NCBI GenBank assembly: GCA_963803735.1
Contig: CAWDNV010000011.1
Location: 434,001-498,000, forward strand
Direction of reading: 5' to 3'
Source of the DNA: Palsa-189 sp963803735
GTDB taxonomy: Bacteria > Acidobacteriota > Terriglobia > Acidiferrales > UBA7541
Length of the DNA: 64,000 nucleotides
Below the pieces are notes generated by a model, which ran no database searches, was not told the origin of the DNA, and was given only the letters and a program-made list of their open reading frames with translations. A program made the translations under genes and the position numbers. Shown one piece after another: positions 43,785 through 53,843 of this stretch. Every line of letters starts with the position of its first letter. The first letter of the stretch is position 1.

Positions 43785-45068
43785 GTTTCACCGTCCCATC
43801 CGCGTCCACGCGCCAGCCTTGTATTCCGTTGAAGTGATAAAACTGGACGGGCGAATATTGGGAAACCCAGGCAGCTCTGGTGGGCTGCACCCCTCCTTTC
43901 TCGTCCGTGGCTCGGCTCATCAGCGTTGCAGACCGGCCATCCCATTGCCACGGAAGCCGAAAGCGAGTCAGCGCCTTCGACAATACCGGCGGAGTGAGTG
44001 CGGCAACTGTCCAGCTTTTCCCGCCGTCGGTCGAGACTTCTACTTTGGAAACTCGTCCCGACCCCGACCACGCCAGCCCGGAGATTTCGTAGAAGCCCGG
44101 TCCTTTCATATTTATTCCTGACGACGGCTTGATAATCGCGGATTTCACGCCTTGCAGGAACATATACTGGCGCGCCTTCCCGTTGGGCATCAATTCCGTG
44201 TAGTGCGAGGTTTCGTCCCGGGCATTGACGGGCTCGGTCATTACCTTCAGCCGGCGCAGCCACTTCACATTCATATTCCCCTCGAAGCCCGGCAGCAGAA
44301 GGCGCATCGGATAGCCCTGTTCGGGACGAATCGCTTCTCCATTTTGATAAAGCGCGATCATGGCGTCATCCATGCATTTCTCCAGCGGGACGCTGCGGCT
44401 CATAGCAGCTGCATCCGCGCCCTCGGCAATCACCCATTTGCCCTCGCGGGCTACTTCCGCTTCGTCGAGAAGTGTCGCCAACCGCACGCCGGTCCACTCC
44501 GAACAGGAGATAAGGCCGTTGAGCCCACCGGCCGTGGTTTGCTGCGGCTCCGGCTGATTGAAGGAGCCACTATTACCGGAGCACTCGAGAAACCGGATTT
44601 GCGATTCCATCGGATAGCGCATAAGCGTTTCCACGGAAAACGCGAGCGGCCGCTTGACGAGCCCATGAATTACCAATTCATGGCGGCTCGGATCGATATC
44701 AGGGACGCCGTTATGGTGGCGTTCGAAATGCAATCCATTAGGCGTGATTGTGCCTTCGAGCAGTTGCAGTGGAGTTCGCGACGCGCCCGTTCCCGCTCGT
44801 CCGGGAAGTATCGCAAAGGCGCGCTGCACCTTTTCCTGGTACTTGGAAGGCATCCCGTAGGTTGAAAGAGAGCGGCCCGGCGTCTTCATCCAGTCGGGCG
44901 CATCGGCGCCAACCGTTTCAGCAGCCCGAGCTATGCCTGCGCCCATACCAGCCATGCCGGCGGCAAGAGCACCGGCACGCAACAATGTTCGCCGATCAAG
45001 CGGCCCTTTCGGTTTGCGGTTTCGCGTGACAATTCGTCTGCATCTGGCCGATTAGCCTTTTTCTTCAT
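43771..45068 (-). CDS. soxC: SoxC-like sulfite dehydrogenase, molybdopterin subunit (copy 2); N-terminus frameshifted
   Basis: The catalytic body is intact: FLECSGNS with the molybdenum Cys, EWTGVRLATLLDE and the C-terminal domain (GLAWSGSGRVSKVEVSTDGG). In the current frame it begins inside a twin-arginine signal (DRRTLLRAGALAAGMAG) without a start codon. An ATG at 45068 with a good GGAGG site reads MKKKANRPDADELSRETANR in another frame. One extra base in the run of three C on the plus strand (45004-45006) joins the two. So the start is probably 45068, with an indel. The protein is about 430 residues. It pairs with soxD copy 2 and is only moderately similar to copy 1. Confidence 0.83.
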
Positions 45069-45455
45069 TGCGACCTCCAATGCGCGCTTTGTTTTGAGAG
45101 CGAAGGATCTCCGCTCCGTTTGCGCCTGCTAACTAAAGAGAGCCATTTCGTGACTCAACCCCGGCCAGTATACAACTTCCGCCTTTTCCAGGGACTTCAG
45201 ATCCGCTGCAAAAGCGGGTGTTACGTCGAGTACGCGAGGGGGCTTGTCAGCGATCCCGTAGCTAAGACGTTAATAATAGGCCGGTTGATTAGGCCATAAA
45301 AGGTACTAACGTCCCATTCCGACCTACCCCTAAACGTCATAAAACTGTTAAGGCTATCAAAGAATGCGGAAGTGTGTTTTTCCGCTATTTCGTGGCCCTT
45401 AAACGAACCTGGAAGTTGCGGCTTTGACAGCCGCTAGCGACGGAGCAGTAAACTT
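45069..45455. other. Intergenic stretch between divergent genes
   Basis: About 390 bases between the second soxC gene and the PAS gene. It is AT-richer near 45260-45350 and may hold promoters for both. No gene was recognised. Confidence 0.4.
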
Positions 45456-46334
45456 GTGCAACAGCTAAATCAGTCTTATAGCGCGGTTGAGGCCAAGCTG
45501 GAAATGGCCGAGAAGGTTCTTTCCTATTGCACGTACAACCTTCAACTCACAATGCAGATCTGGATTCGAGTCCCCGAGAATATTGAATCGTTACTCGCAA
45601 AACGAGCCGAAAATAGCGCGGAAATTGCGCGCCTTACTCAGCAACTTAGAGAACTGGCCGAATCGAAAGAGGAAATACGGTTACTGGATACGGCCTGCCC
45701 GCGGTGGAGCTTCAGCGAGAATTACGGCGAACTTCTTCGGCAAATCGTGGATGGACAGGCTTCCGCCGAGCCCGGGGCAGAAATGACTAACGTGCTGTTG
45801 CCTCTTTCATTGGATCATGCCTCCTGGAAAGCCTTCGTCGAATATGTAAGGGCATTGAAGTATGTGGAATTCACAGGGGAGTCCAAGGAAAAGATCATTG
45901 GCCGCACGCGAGAACTTTTGCGTCAGAACCAGGAATTGAAAAGCGTAGTCGCCGAACGTAAGCGCCTTCATGAAAGGCTCTCCCAATTGGCGTCACTCAT
46001 GGAATACGCGAATGACGCGATTGTGCTTTACACGCTTGGCGGCACCATCGTCAGCTGGAACAAATGTGCGGAGAGAATTTATGGGTATTCCGAGAGGGAC
46101 GTTCTTGGGCGCTCGAGATCTATGCTGATGGCTCCGGACCAAGCGGATGAGTTCGGCAGATTATCCGAAGATCTCGTAAAAGAAGAGAGAATTCCACCCT
46201 GCGAGGCTACTCATATCCGCAAAGATGGAAAAAGTATACGCGTGTCGATGTCGTTGTCTCAGGTAAAAGATGCGAATGGCAAGACAGTGGGATTCGCAAC
46301 CATCACAAGAGAAATCAGCGATTCGAAAGCGTAG
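45456..46334 (+). CDS. PAS-domain protein without output domain
   Basis: A 292-residue soluble protein starting at GTG 45456. The first half is helical and unrecognised, with a coiled-coil-like part at about 45-75 (AEIARLTQQLRELAESKEEI) and another at about 150-175. A PAS domain follows at about 175-290 (LMEYANDAIVLYTLGGTIV, RIYGYSERDVLGRS, ATHIRKDGKSIRVSMSLSQV) and a PAC-like end (GFATITREISDSKA). There is no kinase, GGDEF or DNA-binding domain, so it may signal by contact with another protein. Context gives no clear partner. Confidence 0.82.
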   Translation: MQQLNQSYSAVEAKLEMAEKVLSYCTYNLQLTMQIWIRVPENIESLLAKRAENSAEIARLTQQLRELAESKEEIRLLDTACPRWSFSENYGELLRQIVDGQASAEPGAEMTNVLLPLSLDHASWKAFVEYVRALKYVEFTGESKEKIIGRTRELLRQNQELKSVVAERKRLHERLSQLASLMEYANDAIVLYTLGGTIVSWNKCAERIYGYSERDVLGRSRSMLMAPDQADEFGRLSEDLVKEERIPPCEATHIRKDGKSIRVSMSLSQVKDANGKTVGFATITREISDSKA

Positions 46335-46346
46335 CACTCCCCCTTA

Positions 46347-47597
46347 TTACTTCTTCTGGTTTGCCCCCTCGGCTGAGTGAGCGAAGACAGCGACGCAACC
46401 CGTCCCCTTGAAGCCGAACTGCGCACAGGTGGTGTTGTCGGTCGACGGATCTTTGATGATCGCTGGCGTGACTCGCACCGGGGTAAAGATGCGATTGCTT
46501 TCAGCAAAAGCCACTGCTTGCCGCCCGCCCGGGTCCGGAACGTTTTGCAACCACATTCCCGATTGAGCATCGACAACGCCGAGCGACTCTACCGGAGGTG
46601 TGCTCTTATCTTCCGAGGTGAAGTAGAAGCGGCCGTCTCCCGGGTTGTACCAGTCTTCATCTCCTCCGCCAATTTGAGTAATCCTCGAGATAATCGTGCC
46701 GTCGGATGCATTCAAGACGACCGGGCCGCCGCAAGTGACCAACACGTGATTTGACGGCCCTAACGCCTCACCACTGGTATGACATTCGCCCGGCTTTAAT
46801 GTCTTTCCGACTTTCATGCTCTTTGGGTCGATGACTGAAATTTCCCCATTTCCACCGTTGCTCCCACCGTTATCGCGGTAGCCGGGCACCGTAATGAAGA
46901 AGCGGTGCAGTTCGGGAACCCACAACGGCTGCTCCAATCCGATGGCGCCTTCAAATACAACACGGCCCAGCACTTTGTAGCTGTCAGCCGAAATGAAAGT
47001 CGCATAGGGATTGGATCGGGTCGGCGGATTCGTTGGGCTGGCCGTAAGAGGCTGGTTATTTGCGATCAAAATCAAGTGGTCCGCGTCGTCGTACCCAATT
47101 TCGTCAGCACGATCGCAGTGCGAGCCGCATTCGGGAATTGCCGTGCTGATGGACTGGATGATCTTCAGATAGTTCGGCGAGGCGGGGTCAACGTCGGCCA
47201 CCTGCACCATGCTGTTGCCGTCGCCAGCCCATACTTTCTTGCTTGGCGTGACAAGCACGCCATTTGGGCCTTGGCCGTTCGGAGGCGGCGGTGTGGCATT
47301 GCCGGGCCCCGCGAAGCCGCTCACGCGGCCCACAAACAAATTGTTCTCGGCGTCGATAATATCGATGCCCAAATTCGAACGGTCAGAAAGGTAAAATCGC
47401 TTCGTTCCGGGATCGACCCAGGCAATATCGGAACTCACCAGCGGATTACCGGGAATCGCGATAACTCCGAGAAGCTTAAGCGGAGCTTTGGCATTCGCCC
47501 GGTGGGACTCACGATTCTGCGCAGGGTGGCCCGTAATGCTCAGAACCAAGACTAAACCCAGCACTGCTAAAAGGCAGCCTGTCATCTTCGCCCGCAC
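46347..47597 (-). CDS. Exported YVTN/SMP-30-like beta-propeller protein
   Basis: A protein of about 416 residues with an N-terminal signal segment (CLLAVLGLVLVLSITG) followed by repeated blades of a beta propeller (RFYLSDRSNLGIDIIDAENN, ADVDPASPNY, HRFFITVPGY, EISVIDPKSMKVG). Such proteins bind ligands or act as lactonases; no catalytic set is clear. Cys pairs (PECGSHC) may form disulfides. The start is taken as GTG 47597, because GGGGAGG lies seven bases upstream. The gene diverges from the DUF6152-like paralog 4. Confidence 0.75.
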   Translation of the reverse strand: MRAKMTGCLLAVLGLVLVLSITGHPAQNRESHRANAKAPLKLLGVIAIPGNPLVSSDIAWVDPGTKRFYLSDRSNLGIDIIDAENNLFVGRVSGFAGPGNATPPPPNGQGPNGVLVTPSKKVWAGDGNSMVQVADVDPASPNYLKIIQSISTAIPECGSHCDRADEIGYDDADHLILIANNQPLTASPTNPPTRSNPYATFISADSYKVLGRVVFEGAIGLEQPLWVPELHRFFITVPGYRDNGGSNGGNGEISVIDPKSMKVGKTLKPGECHTSGEALGPSNHVLVTCGGPVVLNASDGTIISRITQIGGGDEDWYNPGDGRFYFTSEDKSTPPVESLGVVDAQSGMWLQNVPDPGGRQAVAFAESNRIFTPVRVTPAIIKDPSTDNTTCAQFGFKGTGCVAVFAHSAEGANQKK

Positions 47598-47832
47598 GTT
47601 TGGCCTCCCCAATGTGACCGCTAACCGGATGCGTTTTCGATCAAGAGCGATGGGCAAAATACAACGGGGAGCCTATGAATACAATAATCAAGACGTTGGC
47701 CATCAAGGAAACGCTGCGTGCTTGCGCCGCGTCTATGGGATGCAGACGCAAGGAAGCATTTCCCCAGGGACGCAATGGAAATCATTGCGTCGACAATGGC
47801 ATTTGTGTTAACGAATCTGCAGGAGGAGTTCA

Positions 47833-48234
47833 ATGCGGCCCAGGATCGCCTTATATCTTCTGTTAGTTGTGGCTATTTTGTCGGCAAGCGGCACGGTATT
47901 CGCACATCATGGCAACGCGGCGTATGAGACAAGCAAGGCAGTGGAGTTGAAAGGAGCGACGGTTACCAAATTCGTGTGGGGCAACCCACATACGTTTCTC
48001 ATGTTCGACGTCAAAGATGACAAGGGCAACGTCGTGCATTGGGCGGGTGAGGCCGGAAGCCCTTCGTCGCTCGGCTTATTAGGTTGGACCAAGGATTCCG
48101 TGCAGCCTGGCGATATGGTTACAGTCTATATATACCAATCGAAGACAGGGCGTCCCGTTGGACGGCTGAATCGAATTGTCCTGGCCGACGGCACGGCACT
48201 AAAAGACAGCGCGCTGGGATATCGAGAACAGTAG
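47833..48234 (+). CDS. Secreted AHH/NPH-family protein, DUF6152-like (paralog 4)
   Basis: A 133-residue secreted protein whose signal ends ASGTVFA, leaving HHGNAAYE at the mature N-terminus. It has FVWGNPHTFLMFDVKDDKG, VHWAGEAGSPS, GWTKDSVQPGD and GRPVGRLNRIVLADG, the best match to the shared pattern of the four. AGGAGG lies before the ATG. A GxW(E/D)GD gene follows after 69 bases and a TonB receptor after that, so this pair may serve an uptake system. Confidence 0.85.
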   Translation: MRPRIALYLLLVVAILSASGTVFAHHGNAAYETSKAVELKGATVTKFVWGNPHTFLMFDVKDDKGNVVHWAGEAGSPSSLGLLGWTKDSVQPGDMVTVYIYQSKTGRPVGRLNRIVLADGTALKDSALGYREQ

Positions 48235-48303
48235 ACCGCGACACGTCACCTTACCTCGTCATCTTTGCAGAGAAGGACTCGACGCTAGCCGAGGAGTGTG
48301 TAT

Positions 48304-49134
48304 ATGAAACATTGTCTAATCGCAGTTGGCATTTTGACCGCAGCGCTCGCTTTTTCGTCAGCTGCCCGGTCGCAGGACACGCCTACCAGGGGGCCCGGAC
48401 AGGTTGATCAGCGTCCTCCCAGCGTCTACGAGAAGTTGGCCAATTCCGGGCCGGGCGGACCCGCTCCGGTCCATGACCTGACGGGCTTTTGGAATGGTCC
48501 GCTGGAACCGAAGTTCGCCGATAAGCCTTCTCTCACGCCTCTTGGGCAATCCAAATTCAAGGTGAATGTTCCCGATCCCTTCAGCGCGCATTCGAATGAT
48601 CCATGGAGAACGTGCGACCCCTTCGGCTTCCCGCGCAGCGCGACCAATGAAACCAGAGGCTTGGCGTTCGCGCCGATGCCGCAGGGCATCGCGATCATGA
48701 CGCAGTACTCAAAAATTTGGCGAATGGTGTGGATGGACGGGCGCCCGCTCCCAAAGAACTTTGGAACCAAGGGCGGACCGAGTTCGAGGTGGTACGGTTA
48801 CTCCATAGGGCATTGGGATGGCGATAACACTCTGGTTGTCGAGACCACCGGTGTGGACGATTCGACCTGGATCGACCGCCGCGGATATCCGCATAGTGTG
48901 GATATGCACGTGGAGGAGCGTTACACGCGCGTGGATCGCAACGATCTGGAACTGACCGTAACGATTGACGATCCCAAGATGTACACGAAGCCATTCGTCG
49001 ACGTAACCAATAAATTCAGGTTTACGCCCCAGCAGCAAGAGGACGAACAGCTTTGCGTTCCTTCGCAAGCGATCGATTACCTGAACACGATTGCCATTCC
49101 TGCCGGCCAGGATGAGCTCGCCGGTCAGAAATAG
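48304..49134 (+). CDS. Secreted GxW(E/D)GD-family protein (paralog 4)
   Basis: A 276-residue secreted protein (signal to about SAARSQ). It has DLTGFWNGP, TCDPFGFPRS, MVWMDGRPLPK, GHWDGDNTLVVET, GVDDSTW, GYPHSVDMHVEERYTR, TIDDPKMYTKPF and a C-terminal QLCVPSQ. It uses Asp in place of the Glu of the GHWEGD motif. The ATG at 48304 follows GGAG with 5-bp spacing. It lies 288 bases before the start of the first TonB receptor, in the same direction. Confidence 0.82.
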   Translation: MKHCLIAVGILTAALAFSSAARSQDTPTRGPGQVDQRPPSVYEKLANSGPGGPAPVHDLTGFWNGPLEPKFADKPSLTPLGQSKFKVNVPDPFSAHSNDPWRTCDPFGFPRSATNETRGLAFAPMPQGIAIMTQYSKIWRMVWMDGRPLPKNFGTKGGPSSRWYGYSIGHWDGDNTLVVETTGVDDSTWIDRRGYPHSVDMHVEERYTRVDRNDLELTVTIDDPKMYTKPFVDVTNKFRFTPQQQEDEQLCVPSQAIDYLNTIAIPAGQDELAGQK

Positions 49135-49281
49135 CGTCCATCGCATCCCAAATTTGCTGTTGCTTCTGCGTGAAAAAGCAGCTGGATGAAGCGCATCCAG
49201 GGCTACGCGTAAGGTTCATTGGTTGGGTTCAGTCGCGCAATCAGGGCCGCGTCGCTTTTCTGTAAATTCGGGCGCTTTTTC

Positions 49282-49311
49282 TTGACAGGCGTTCGAAGTG
49301 TGTGTTATCAG
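49282..49311 (+). promoter_or_regulatory. Probable promoter of the first TonB receptor
   Basis: TTGACA at 49282-49287 and TATCAG at 49306-49311 with 18-bp spacing, 111 bases upstream of the ATG. The second receptor has TTGACT-17-TATCAG at a similar distance. Confidence 0.5.
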
Positions 49312-49422
49312 CGGCGCGGCGAAAACACTCTGTGTAATTGAACTGGGGAACCGCTGGGTGTGTCCGCGCAGTTTTCAACCTCAGGCGTAGCCTCGGGACC
49401 ATAAACCCGGAAGGAGTTGTCT

Positions 49423-52400
49423 ATGAGAGCTTTGTCTGTGCCGGCCGTACTACTGTGCCGTTGGACGAGGTATTTCCCAATCGCAGCGGTGGTGCTTGCG
49501 ACGTTTCTATTTTCAGTTCCAGCATCACCGCAGGGAGTGCAGGGGACGATCCAGGGAAGCGTCTTCGATCAGTCCGGAGGCGCAATCCCGGGGGCAATGG
49601 TGACGGTTACGGACGTAGCGAGAGGCACTTCGAAGGTGCTGACCGCCGATAGCGCCGGCGAATACGTCGCCGTGGATTTGACTCCGGGGACATATACGGT
49701 TCGGGGCGAGGCCAAGGGATTCCAGGTAGTCGAGCACACAAATGTCGGCGTCGAGGTCGGGCGGAATATCCGCGTGGATTTGGTGCTGCAGCCGGGCACA
49801 CAAACTCAGACAATTACGGTGACCGGTGAGGTACCTGCCGTCGATGCTACCGACGCCACCTTGGGCGGTACGGTTAGCAACCAGGCGATCAACGCCTTAC
49901 CCCTTAATGGGCGAAATTATCAACGACTGCTTCAACTGCGCCCTGGAGTTGTGGGTGCGATCGGAGAGGGCACGGGCGAGGAGAGCAGCAACGGGCTTCG
50001 AGGTGGAGAAAACGTAACCCTGATCGACGGCCTGGTTACGATGGCTCAGCAAAGCGGCGGAAGCGTGCTGAATACGTCTTACCACCAGGGCGACTCCACG
50101 AGCCTGCTGCCTGTAGATGCCATTCAGGAATTCAATATCGAGCAAAACCCAAAGGCGGAATACGGCTGGAGAGACGGCGCGGTCCAAAACATAGGCGTAA
50201 AGTCCGGAACCAATACCCTGCACGGAACGGCATACGCGTTTGGGCGCGATACTCCATGGGACGCCGCTAATTATTTCGTCGGCAAGGCGGTACCGATCAG
50301 CCTGGAACAGTACGGCGCGACTGCCGGCGGAAAAGTCATCAAGGATAAGCTTTTCTGGTTTTTGGGCTACGAAGACTTGAACTACACGGTCGGGGACTCT
50401 GCTACGCCGACGATTCCGATCAGCGTTCCGGTGGGGAACGCGGCTTTAAGCATGACGGATGCATGCAACGCTTTGAAAACTAAAGGTAAGGCGATTAATG
50501 GGCTCAGTGCGCAAATCGCAGGTTTAAGCCATTTTCAACTGGGCGATCCTGCGGCGTGCACGGTTTCTCCTGCTTCGTCGACATTCGAAAATCTCTTCCC
50601 CTTCAATGCGACGGGATCGGTTAACTATAACCCGCCTTTAACCACGGTAAACCCGATTCACAACGGCATCGCCAAAGTGGATTACAACCTGAACGCCACC
50701 AATCACCTGAGCGGGATGTTTTTCATCGGCTATGCGAATGCCGTAGTTCAGTTGGACCAGAACCAACTCACGCCGCAATGGCAGAACCAAAGTAACACGC
50801 GCGTCTACGACGAAGACGGCACTTGGGTATGGACGCCAAACTCTACCTGGGTGAACGAATTCAGGGGCGGGGTGGCCTTACTCCACTTCAGGGCTCAGGC
50901 CGTGGATCACAACGTGAATCCGACCGACCCGTGGCCGACTGGCTATGGAATTCCAACCGGTATAACAAACCCACTGTATTTCGGCATGCCTAAACTTGCG
51001 ATCAAGGCCTTCACAGGCTTTTTGGGGCAGGGCCAACGCGAAGGAAACCGCGGTCCGGAAGGAACGGCCGATTTCGTGGACCATGTTTCGTACTTGCGTG
51101 GTAAACACGCTTTCAAGTTTGGCTTCGAATACCTCCTCGGTATCGCGGACAACGACCCCTATAATTATGGCAACGGTTCGATCAGCTTCAAGACTTTGCA
51201 GAGTTTCCTGCTGGGTACCCCACAGAATGGAATCATCCTGGTCGGGGATCCTACGTCGGTTTCGCGAAGTAACTCCTTCGCCGGATTTGTACAAGACGAC
51301 TGGCGTGTGAAGCCAAGACTTACTTTGAATCTTGGCTTGCGCTACGAATATACGGGGCGTCCGCACGAGCGCAACAATTACATCGCTAACTTCAACCCAA
51401 ATGCTGACCCATTGACAACGCCAGCTATTACCCAGGTGGGGGGTGGCGGATTTCCTCCAATGTGGAAAGCCGACTACACGAATTTCGCACCGCGCGTGGG
51501 CCTGGCCTGGGACCTCAAAGGCAATGGAAAGACCATTGTCCGCGCCGGGGCCGGAGTCTTTTATAATGCCGCGCTGCTCGGCGAAACGGTTGATCTCAAT
51601 CCCTTCGGAGCGAATTTCCCCAGTATTGGAGTAAACAACAGCGGAACGGCGATAAACGAACACACACCCAGCCAGCTGAATCTCGATTCGACTCAGCTTG
51701 GCTGGAATCCCGCGGGTCCGGTATTCCCCGCCAACACGTCGGTCGCAATTAATGGGCAGACTTACACCGGGACCTCCTGCACATATCCAGGCGAGCCGGG
51801 TTTACCTGCGAATTACACTCCCACACCGTGTTCATTGATTGCCGGAGTCGATCAAAATTACCGGACACCCTGGACTGTGGAATGGAATGTTGACATCCAG
51901 CGCGCGATCACGAACAACCTGACAGTGGATATCGCATACGTCGCGAACCACGGACGAGAGGCAAGCAAGACCGATCTCAACCAGCCAGCCCTCGGTTCGG
52001 GATGGAATCTGCCGAGCGCGGCCCTCGGCGGAATCAGTCCGGCGGCTCTATGCATTTCGAGCGCCAACGATCCGACGCCGTATGATCTTTGCGGGATAAG
52101 CGGAAGCAAAACACAAAATGGGCTTGTGAATGGGGCGATAGCCACCAATGAGCAGACGGCCGCCCCATATTTCAGCAAGTTTCCATATCTGCAGAACATC
52201 AACGTGATCGGAAATCTCGATCATTCCAACTACAACTCCTTGCAAGTCACCGTGACAGAGCGGGCTTCGCATGGACTGACGTTCCTTGTGGGCTATACCT
52301 ATTCGCATGCCTTGGACATGCTCTCGAGCGGCACCTTTGACAACGGAATTTCTGGAAACAATGCTGACCCGAATTTCCTGTACGCCAATAGTGATTCTGA

Positions 52401-53133
52401 CAGCCGCCATCGCTTCACGCTGTCCACGACGTATAACGTCCCAGGTATCAAATCGCCCGGGCAGATGCTGCAGGGCTGGTCGATCAGCCCGATCATTGCC
52501 CTCTATTCCGCCACGCCATGGTCGGTCGACGATCTCTCAACGGATATCACCGGGACAAACGAGCTCAATAACGCGAGCACCCCGTTCCAATTCTGGAACT
52601 TTACCGGGCCTACCTCAGCATTCAACTCCGGCCCGACGAGCATTCCGTGCTTCGGTAATCTCCCAGGCTGCACGCCCTACGTCGGTGGCGTCCCCCCGCA
52701 AGCGTGCGTTACAGCGGCGACAGCTCCATACGCCGGCAATGCTCAGCTAACGCAGCTCGCGCTCGCCTCGTTAAACGACCTGGGATGTTATGTGCAGGGT
52801 AGCGGCATTCTCACTCCGCCCGCATATGGAACCCAAGGCAATGCGCGACGCAATATCTTCCGCGGACAGCCCTTCTACAACGTGGATCTTTCCATTGCTA
52901 AAGACTGGAAGTTCAAGGAGCGGTTTGGCGCTCAGTTCAGGGCGGAGGTTTTCAATCTGTTCAACCGTACCGACTTAGCGCTGCCGGTCGCTTTCAAGAC
53001 GGGGACCGACCCGTCGGCTGGCGGTACGTTTGGCTGCGGCTGCACGACCCCCGATGCCACTGGATTCACCAACTCCGTGCTGGGATCAGGTGCAGCGCGT
53101 TCGATTCAATTGGGCCTGAAATTAACTTTCTAA
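49423..53133 (+). CDS. TonB-dependent receptor, Oar-like, with N-terminal carboxypeptidase-regulatory-like domain (copy 1)
   Basis: A protein of about 1236 residues. A signal peptide is followed by a carboxypeptidase-regulatory-like domain (about 35-120: GSVFDQSGGAIPGAMVTVTD, LTPGTYTVRGEAKGF), a plug domain (about 125-270, ALPLNGRNYQRLLQLRPGV) and a 22-strand barrel that ends in IQLGLKLTF. The final Phe is the outer-membrane insertion signal. Such receptors import large or scarce substrates using TonB energy, but the substrate is unknown. ATG 49423 follows AAGGAG with 6-bp spacing. The downstream pair of receptors and hydrolases suggests uptake of a polymer or glycopeptide. Confidence 0.94.
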   Translation: MRALSVPAVLLCRWTRYFPIAAVVLATFLFSVPASPQGVQGTIQGSVFDQSGGAIPGAMVTVTDVARGTSKVLTADSAGEYVAVDLTPGTYTVRGEAKGFQVVEHTNVGVEVGRNIRVDLVLQPGTQTQTITVTGEVPAVDATDATLGGTVSNQAINALPLNGRNYQRLLQLRPGVVGAIGEGTGEESSNGLRGGENVTLIDGLVTMAQQSGGSVLNTSYHQGDSTSLLPVDAIQEFNIEQNPKAEYGWRDGAVQNIGVKSGTNTLHGTAYAFGRDTPWDAANYFVGKAVPISLEQYGATAGGKVIKDKLFWFLGYEDLNYTVGDSATPTIPISVPVGNAALSMTDACNALKTKGKAINGLSAQIAGLSHFQLGDPAACTVSPASSTFENLFPFNATGSVNYNPPLTTVNPIHNGIAKVDYNLNATNHLSGMFFIGYANAVVQLDQNQLTPQWQNQSNTRVYDEDGTWVWTPNSTWVNEFRGGVALLHFRAQAVDHNVNPTDPWPTGYGIPTGITNPLYFGMPKLAIKAFTGFLGQGQREGNRGPEGTADFVDHVSYLRGKHAFKFGFEYLLGIADNDPYNYGNGSISFKTLQSFLLGTPQNGIILVGDPTSVSRSNSFAGFVQDDWRVKPRLTLNLGLRYEYTGRPHERNNYIANFNPNADPLTTPAITQVGGGGFPPMWKADYTNFAPRVGLAWDLKGNGKTIVRAGAGVFYNAALLGETVDLNPFGANFPSIGVNNSGTAINEHTPSQLNLDSTQLGWNPAGPVFPANTSVAINGQTYTGTSCTYPGEPGLPANYTPTPCSLIAGVDQNYRTPWTVEWNVDIQRAITNNLTVDIAYVANHGREASKTDLNQPALGSGWNLPSAALGGISPAALCISSANDPTPYDLCGISGSKTQNGLVNGAIATNEQTAAPYFSKFPYLQNINVIGNLDHSNYNSLQVTVTERASHGLTFLVGYTYSHALDMLSSGTFDNGISGNNADPNFLYANSDSDSRHRFTLSTTYNVPGIKSPGQMLQGWSISPIIALYSATPWSVDDLSTDITGTNELNNASTPFQFWNFTGPTSAFNSGPTSIPCFGNLPGCTPYVGGVPPQACVTAATAPYAGNAQLTQLALASLNDLGCYVQGSGILTPPAYGTQGNARRNIFRGQPFYNVDLSIAKDWKFKERFGAQFRAEVFNLFNRTDLALPVAFKTGTDPSAGGTFGCGCTTPDATGFTNSVLGSGAARSIQLGLKLTF

Positions 53134-53194
53134 ATTCAGGCTGCTCGCTTCAACCAGGGAATTTGCCGTCGCCTCCGAGTGAATCGCTCGGAAT

Positions 53195-53686
53195 TCACTC
53201 GGGAACAACGGCTATACCTTCGATTTCAATCATCATTCCCGGCTGCGCAAAATCTGAAACCGTGATCATCGTGCTTGCCGGGTACTTGCCGTCGGGGAAA
53301 AACTCCTGGCGCAACTTGACGAGCTGATCTCCATTACGAGGATCATTGATGAAGACCGTCATGTTCACCACGTTCTTCAGGCTCGCTCCGTCGCGTTTCA
53401 ATGTGCGGTCCATGAGTTGGAATACGGTTCTTGCCTGTCCCTGAAAGTCGCCGGGGAGTGGTTTACCGTTGACGTCTTGGGTAGCGGTTTGGCCGGCTAG
53501 CCAGATGATTCTGCCGCCCCTCGTGATTACCGCGGGCGAAAAGGCGCGAGCCTTTTGATAGGCATCGCCTTCCAGGAATTGCGGTGCCGATAATTTTTGC
53601 TGCTGAGCGGAGTGAAGATTAGAACCCGTCAGCAGCCACACGGCTGCCGCGGTAATGGTGAGCAATCCAATGAGCAAACGGTTCAT
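53195..53686 (-). CDS. Exported RidA/YjgF-family protein
   Basis: A 163-residue protein with a signal peptide (LLIGLLTITAAAVWLL to HSAQ) and a RidA fold (AVITRGGRIIWLAGQTA, DGASLKNVVNMTVFIND, YPASTMITVSDF, MMIEIEGIAVVPE). Classical RidA removes reactive enamines in the cytoplasm. The conserved Arg of the active site appears to be missing: PASTMITVSDF lies where RidA has xPARxxV. So deaminase activity is doubtful, and this may be a divergent exported relative. It is read against its neighbours. Confidence 0.85.
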   Translation of the reverse strand: MNRLLIGLLTITAAAVWLLTGSNLHSAQQQKLSAPQFLEGDAYQKARAFSPAVITRGGRIIWLAGQTATQDVNGKPLPGDFQGQARTVFQLMDRTLKRDGASLKNVVNMTVFINDPRNGDQLVKLRQEFFPDGKYPASTMITVSDFAQPGMMIEIEGIAVVPE

Positions 53687-53843
53687 GGTATTCTCCTTTT
53701 CTTTTATCGAGCGTCACGCCGCACCCCGATTCGCCCGATTCGGAACATACGCGATTGGCGGTTGTAATCGCGGGTGGCGCCGCGGATTATGACGCAATCT
53801 GGCGGCGCGCCGTCAAGGACGGCTTCACAAAGTGAGGAAACCG

